Assembly (NCBI GenBank): GCA_022572865.1
Contig: JACZVB010000053.1
Coordinates: 1-7,822 of the forward strand
DNA length: 7,822 nucleotides
Direction of reading: 5' to 3'
Source of the DNA: Chloroflexota bacterium
GTDB taxonomy: Bacteria > Chloroflexota > Dehalococcoidia > Plut-88900
A program made the position numbers and the translations under genes. Numbering within the stretch: position 1 is the first letter of the stretch; each line of letters begins with the position of its first letter. The notes under the pieces are model-generated. The model ran no database searches, had not been told where the DNA came from, and saw only the letters and a program-made list of their open reading frames with translations. Positions 5,682-7,822 of this stretch are shown here, in pieces.

Positions 5682-6399
5682 AGCTAACCCCTTTTAGAAT
5701 GTTCTTGGCGTTGGGAATACCGACCTTTTCGATTTCGCGATATACTGCCTCCACATCGTACTCGACCCTGAGCAGGTCAACCTGGAATGTCCCTCGGTCT
5801 AACTCGATGATGGCGTAAGCGGGTCTCCAGTCTCCATCGCTGGGCCAACCGACTGAGCCGGGATTCACAAATGTCACCCCATCCGCCTCAAATCTACCTT
5901 GAACGTGGGTATCGCCGTGGACCACCAGTTGGGCGTGGCTGGCTTCCGCGTTGCTTTTCAACAGGGCCGGGTCCATATCGGGTGTCAGGTCCCCTTCAAA
6001 GGGATCGAGGACCGTCTGGTGTAGAAATGCTACGGATACCCCCTCGATGTTGAGGTAGCCCCTCGCCGGCAGATATTTCAAATACTCCCTGGTCTCCTGG
6101 GTGAGCATGGCGAGGCTCATCTTCATAACCTTCTTGCCGGGGGTATCGGTGTCATCTGGTATGGGGCGTTGAGCTATGATAGACGAGTTTCCCTGGACTG
6201 GGGCCAGATTGGGAAGGCCTCTGATTTTGCTTACAACCTGGTTGGGTTGCAAACCGAACCCCACGTAGTCGCCCGTGGATATGACAAGATCAACCTGTCC
6301 AGCGGCAGCCAGCACAGCCTCCAGTGCAGGAAGATTGCCGTGCAGGTCAGAGATTGCGAGACACCTGATCAGCGTCAGCCTCCCTTTCCGAGTGGTCAC
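5668..6399 (-). CDS. Metallophosphoesterase (YfcE/MJ0936-like) with altered metal site
   Basis: This is a cytoplasmic calcineurin-like phosphoesterase of about 243 residues, a normal length. Family motifs in order: SDLHGN at 17-22 (D18 and H20 as ligands), STGDYVGFG at 41-49 (D44), GNSS at 70-73 where the family has GNHD, LHQT at 126-129, HGDTH at 161-165 where GHTH is usual, and VNPGSVGWP at 178-186. Thus the catalytic His of GNHD and the first His of GHTH are both replaced (by Ser and Asp). The Asp codon GAT is one base from a His codon, and Asp can bind metal, so some activity is possible. Substrate unknown; relatives hydrolyse phosphodiesters. The start at 6399 is a GTG without an obvious ribosome binding site. 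GGGAGG inside the frame lies 6 bases before a CTG at codon 10, and the family usually begins just there, so the protein may start a few residues later. Convergent with the lipoprotein gene and divergent from the CoA transferase. Confidence 0.8.
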   Translation of the reverse strand: MTTRKGRLTLIRCLAISDLHGNLPALEAVLAAAGQVDLVISTGDYVGFGLQPNQVVSKIRGLPNLAPVQGNSSIIAQRPIPDDTDTPGKKVMKMSLAMLTQETREYLKYLPARGYLNIEGVSVAFLHQTVLDPFEGDLTPDMDPALLKSNAEASHAQLVVHGDTHVQGRFEADGVTFVNPGSVGWPSDGDWRPAYAIIELDRGTFQVDLLRVEYDVEAVYREIEKVGIPNAKNILKGVSWRAS

Positions 6400-6422
6400 T
6401 CACTACATTGCTCGCCTGGTTA

Positions 6423-6452
6423 CCTATATCTTAGCAGTGTATTCTATTTCAA
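6423..6452 (-). promoter_or_regulatory. Candidate promoter of the phosphoesterase gene
   Basis: On the minus strand TTGAAA (6452-6447) is followed after 18 bases by TATAGG (6428-6423). Transcription would begin near 6416, about 17 bases before the GTG at 6399. The -35 box is good and the -10 box is only fair. Confidence 0.3.
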
Positions 6453-6455
6453 GTC

Positions 6456-6491
6456 GGCTATCGTTCAAGCCGGGGTTGCCCCGACATAGCC
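6456..6491. repeat. Nested inverted repeats in the divergent intergenic region
   Basis: GGCTAT at 6456-6461 is the exact inverse of ATAGCC at 6486-6491. Inside it CGGGG-TTG-CCCCG at 6471-6483 forms its own tight hairpin. An alternative pairing, GTCGG (6453-6457) with CCGAC (6481-6485), competes with both. The element lies just upstream of the candidate phosphoesterase promoter and could be an operator or an RNA fold. No T run follows, so it is not a typical terminator. Confidence 0.35.
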
Positions 6492-6547
6492 CGATTACCA
6501 CGTTCATAGGCTGAGTGATACCCTAGACCCGCGGACAATGAAAGTCT

Positions 6548-6568
6548 CCGCGCGATGTCGAAGCGCGG
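6548..6568. repeat. Perfect 6-bp hairpin before the CoA transferase
   Basis: CCGCGC (6548-6553) and GCGCGG (6563-6568) are exact inverses with a 9-base loop, 42 bases before the ATG at 6611. It is probably in the 5' leader or promoter of the CoA transferase gene. I see no T run after it on the plus strand and no known riboswitch consensus. Confidence 0.35.
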
Positions 6569-6600
6569 CTGAAGACCCTTTCAAGATAGGACCACAGTAC

Positions 6601-6604
6601 AGGA
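6601..6604 (+). promoter_or_regulatory. Ribosome binding site of the CoA transferase gene
   Basis: AGGA lies 6 bases before the ATG at 6611. It is a short but well-placed Shine-Dalgarno. The encoded protein enters the family fold within ten residues (SPYRVLDLAD), which agrees with this start. Confidence 0.45.
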
Positions 6605-6610
6605 CTGCAG

Positions 6611-7822
6611 ATGGAAGCCAACGGCCTGCTTAGCCCGTATAGGGTATTAGACCTGGCGGACGAGATGGGCATCATGGCGGGTAAAATCTTCGCCGACTTA
6701 GGCGCTGACGTGATTGCGGTAGAGCCTCCATCCGGAAACCCTGTCCGGCGCATGGGCCCCTTCTATAAGGGCACACCTCACCCCGAGCGCAGCCTGACCT
6801 GGTGGGCTTATGCCGGCGGCAAACGCAGCATAACTCTAAACCTTGAATCGGTAGAGGGTGCGGCAATATTGAAGCGACTCGCGGCGGAGGCCGACTTCCT
6901 GTTCGAGTCGTTTCCGCCCGGCTACCTGGACGGGCTGAACATAGGTTACGAGGCGCTTAGGGAGGTGAACCCCGGGCTGATTATGGTATCCATGACGCCC
7001 TTCGGTCAGGACGGCCCTTACGCACATTACCAGGCCTCAGACCTGGTGGGCATGGCCCTGGGCGGACTGGTAAATCTCACCGGAGATCCAGATCGCCCTC
7101 CTGTGCGGATATCGGAGCCACAGTTCGGCCGTCTCACCGGGGCTTCCGGGGCTGCCGGGGCTATGATAGCCCACCATTACCGTATCTTGACTGGAGAAGG
7201 CCAGCACGTCGATGTGTCGGGACAGCAGGCGGTGGCCCGGGTCCTCTCCGAAGCCCCGGCTACGTGGAATCTCAACCAGGTTAGCATCCGCCGCCAGGGG
7301 GTATTCCGCACCATGGCCGGGGGCCAGCTTGCGCGGACTACCTGGCCGTGCAAAGATGGCTACGTTACCTTCTCTCTGACCACCGGCTCCCACGGTGAGA
7401 GCACCAATGCCCTGTTTGATTGGATGAGCGAAGAAGGCTATGCCGGCGAGGGTTGCGGGTTTCCTGACTGGACATCCTTGGACTCTAGAACCGCCCCACA
7501 GGAGATGCTGGGCCGGGTAAATATCCAGGTGGAGCGCTTCTTTTTGGCGCGCACAAAAGACGACCTGTTCACGGGGGCCCTGGAGCGGCGGATTCTACTC
7601 TTCCCCGTAAATACCTTTAAGGACATCCTCAAGGACCCTCAGCTTCGCGCCAGGCGGTTCTTTACCGGCATTGAGCACCCGGAGGAAAACGCTGTTTTCG
7701 ACTACCCGGGCGGATTTGTGCAATCGAGTCAGGAATACGTCGGCACGCGACGGCGCGCTCCCAGGCTGGGGGAGCACAACGGTGAGATATATGTCGATGG
7801 GCTGGGCTTGTCGGGCGAGAAG
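6611..7822 (+). CDS. Class III CoA transferase (CaiB/BaiF family), 3' end beyond the window
   Basis: This is a cytoplasmic enzyme of the family that moves CoA between carboxylic acids. The 404 codons present have no stop. Family signatures: YRVLDLADEMGIMAGKIFAD at 10-29, LGADVIAVEPPSGNPVRR at 30-47, W64-W65 and GGKRSITLNLES at 69-80, ADFLFESFPPGYLDGL at 94-109, NPGLIMVSMTPFGQDGPY at 120-137, DLVGMALGGL at 144-153, TGEGQHVDVS at 194-203 and WPCKDGYVTF at 245-254. The end, PRLGEHNGEIYVDGLGLSGEK, is close to the usual C-terminus, so only some 10-20 residues should be missing. In well-studied members a catalytic Asp stands in the stretch before the TGxGQ motif. Here that stretch reads EPQFGRLTG (169-177) with no Asp, so the acyl acceptor chemistry or the substrate may differ. 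Substrate cannot be read; carnitine, formyl/oxalyl, succinyl and aromatic acids are all used in the family. Confidence 0.88.
   Translation, partial: MEANGLLSPYRVLDLADEMGIMAGKIFADLGADVIAVEPPSGNPVRRMGPFYKGTPHPERSLTWWAYAGGKRSITLNLESVEGAAILKRLAAEADFLFESFPPGYLDGLNIGYEALREVNPGLIMVSMTPFGQDGPYAHYQASDLVGMALGGLVNLTGDPDRPPVRISEPQFGRLTGASGAAGAMIAHHYRILTGEGQHVDVSGQQAVARVLSEAPATWNLNQVSIRRQGVFRTMAGGQLARTTWPCKDGYVTFSLTTGSHGESTNALFDWMSEEGYAGEGCGFPDWTSLDSRTAPQEMLGRVNIQVERFFLARTKDDLFTGALERRILLFPVNTFKDILKDPQLRARRFFTGIEHPEENAVFDYPGGFVQSSQEYVGTRRRAPRLGEHNGEIYVDGLGLSGEK

Overview
The window looks like bacterial environmental (metagenomic) DNA. Most of it, about 490 to 7822, resembles a GC-rich anaerobic or microaerobic bacterium of the Chloroflexota (Dehalococcoidia/SAR202-like) type. 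The hints are a four-cluster iron-sulfur/NrfD fusion partnered with a molybdoenzyme, a class III (CaiB/BaiF) CoA transferase with Chloroflexota-like sequence features, and a secreted lipoprotein with a long Thr/Pro linker. This placement is from memory of family sequences, not from a search. The first ~490 bases carry the front half of a secreted DUF1566 (Lcl C-terminal-like) protein of a kind I associate with Gammaproteobacteria. It is joined head-on to the 3' part of the molybdoenzyme gene, so the window start is probably a chimera or a rearrangement breakpoint.

Layout. 1-166: leader with no recognised gene. 167 to ~487 (+): N-terminal part of the DUF1566 protein, whose frame then runs into antisense molybdoenzyme sequence and stops at 652. 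~488-2704 (-): catalytic subunit of a membrane-linked molybdopterin oxidoreductase, lacking its C-terminal domain because of the junction. 2749-4335 (-): one polypeptide fusing a four [4Fe-4S] ferredoxin subunit to an eight-helix NrfD-type quinone-binding membrane subunit, 44 bp upstream of the catalytic gene and in the same operon. 4336-4544: divergent control region with a perfect TATAAT for the rightward gene, an operator-like inverted repeat, and a possible short Cys-containing leader ORF on the minus strand. 4545-5612 (+): lipoprotein with a Thr/Pro linker and a zinc-metalloprotease domain (HEIMH), in distinctly lower-GC DNA. 5668-6399 (-): metallophosphoesterase with two altered metal-site motifs, convergent with the lipoprotein gene. 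6400-6610: divergent intergenic region with two hairpins. 6611-7822 (+): CoA transferase, open to the window edge.

Function. The fusion protein and the molybdoenzyme together form a complete electron path: molybdenum site, one Fe-S cluster in the catalytic subunit, four clusters in the ferredoxin domain, then the membrane quinone pool. Neither polypeptide has a twin-arginine signal, so the active site should face the cytoplasm. The closest match I can suggest is the phenylacetyl-CoA:acceptor oxidoreductase (PadBCD)-like branch. The nearby CoA transferase fits an aromatic or acyl-CoA setting, but it is transcribed separately and no substrate can be read from the sequence. I saw no tRNA, rRNA, CRISPR array or insertion sequence.
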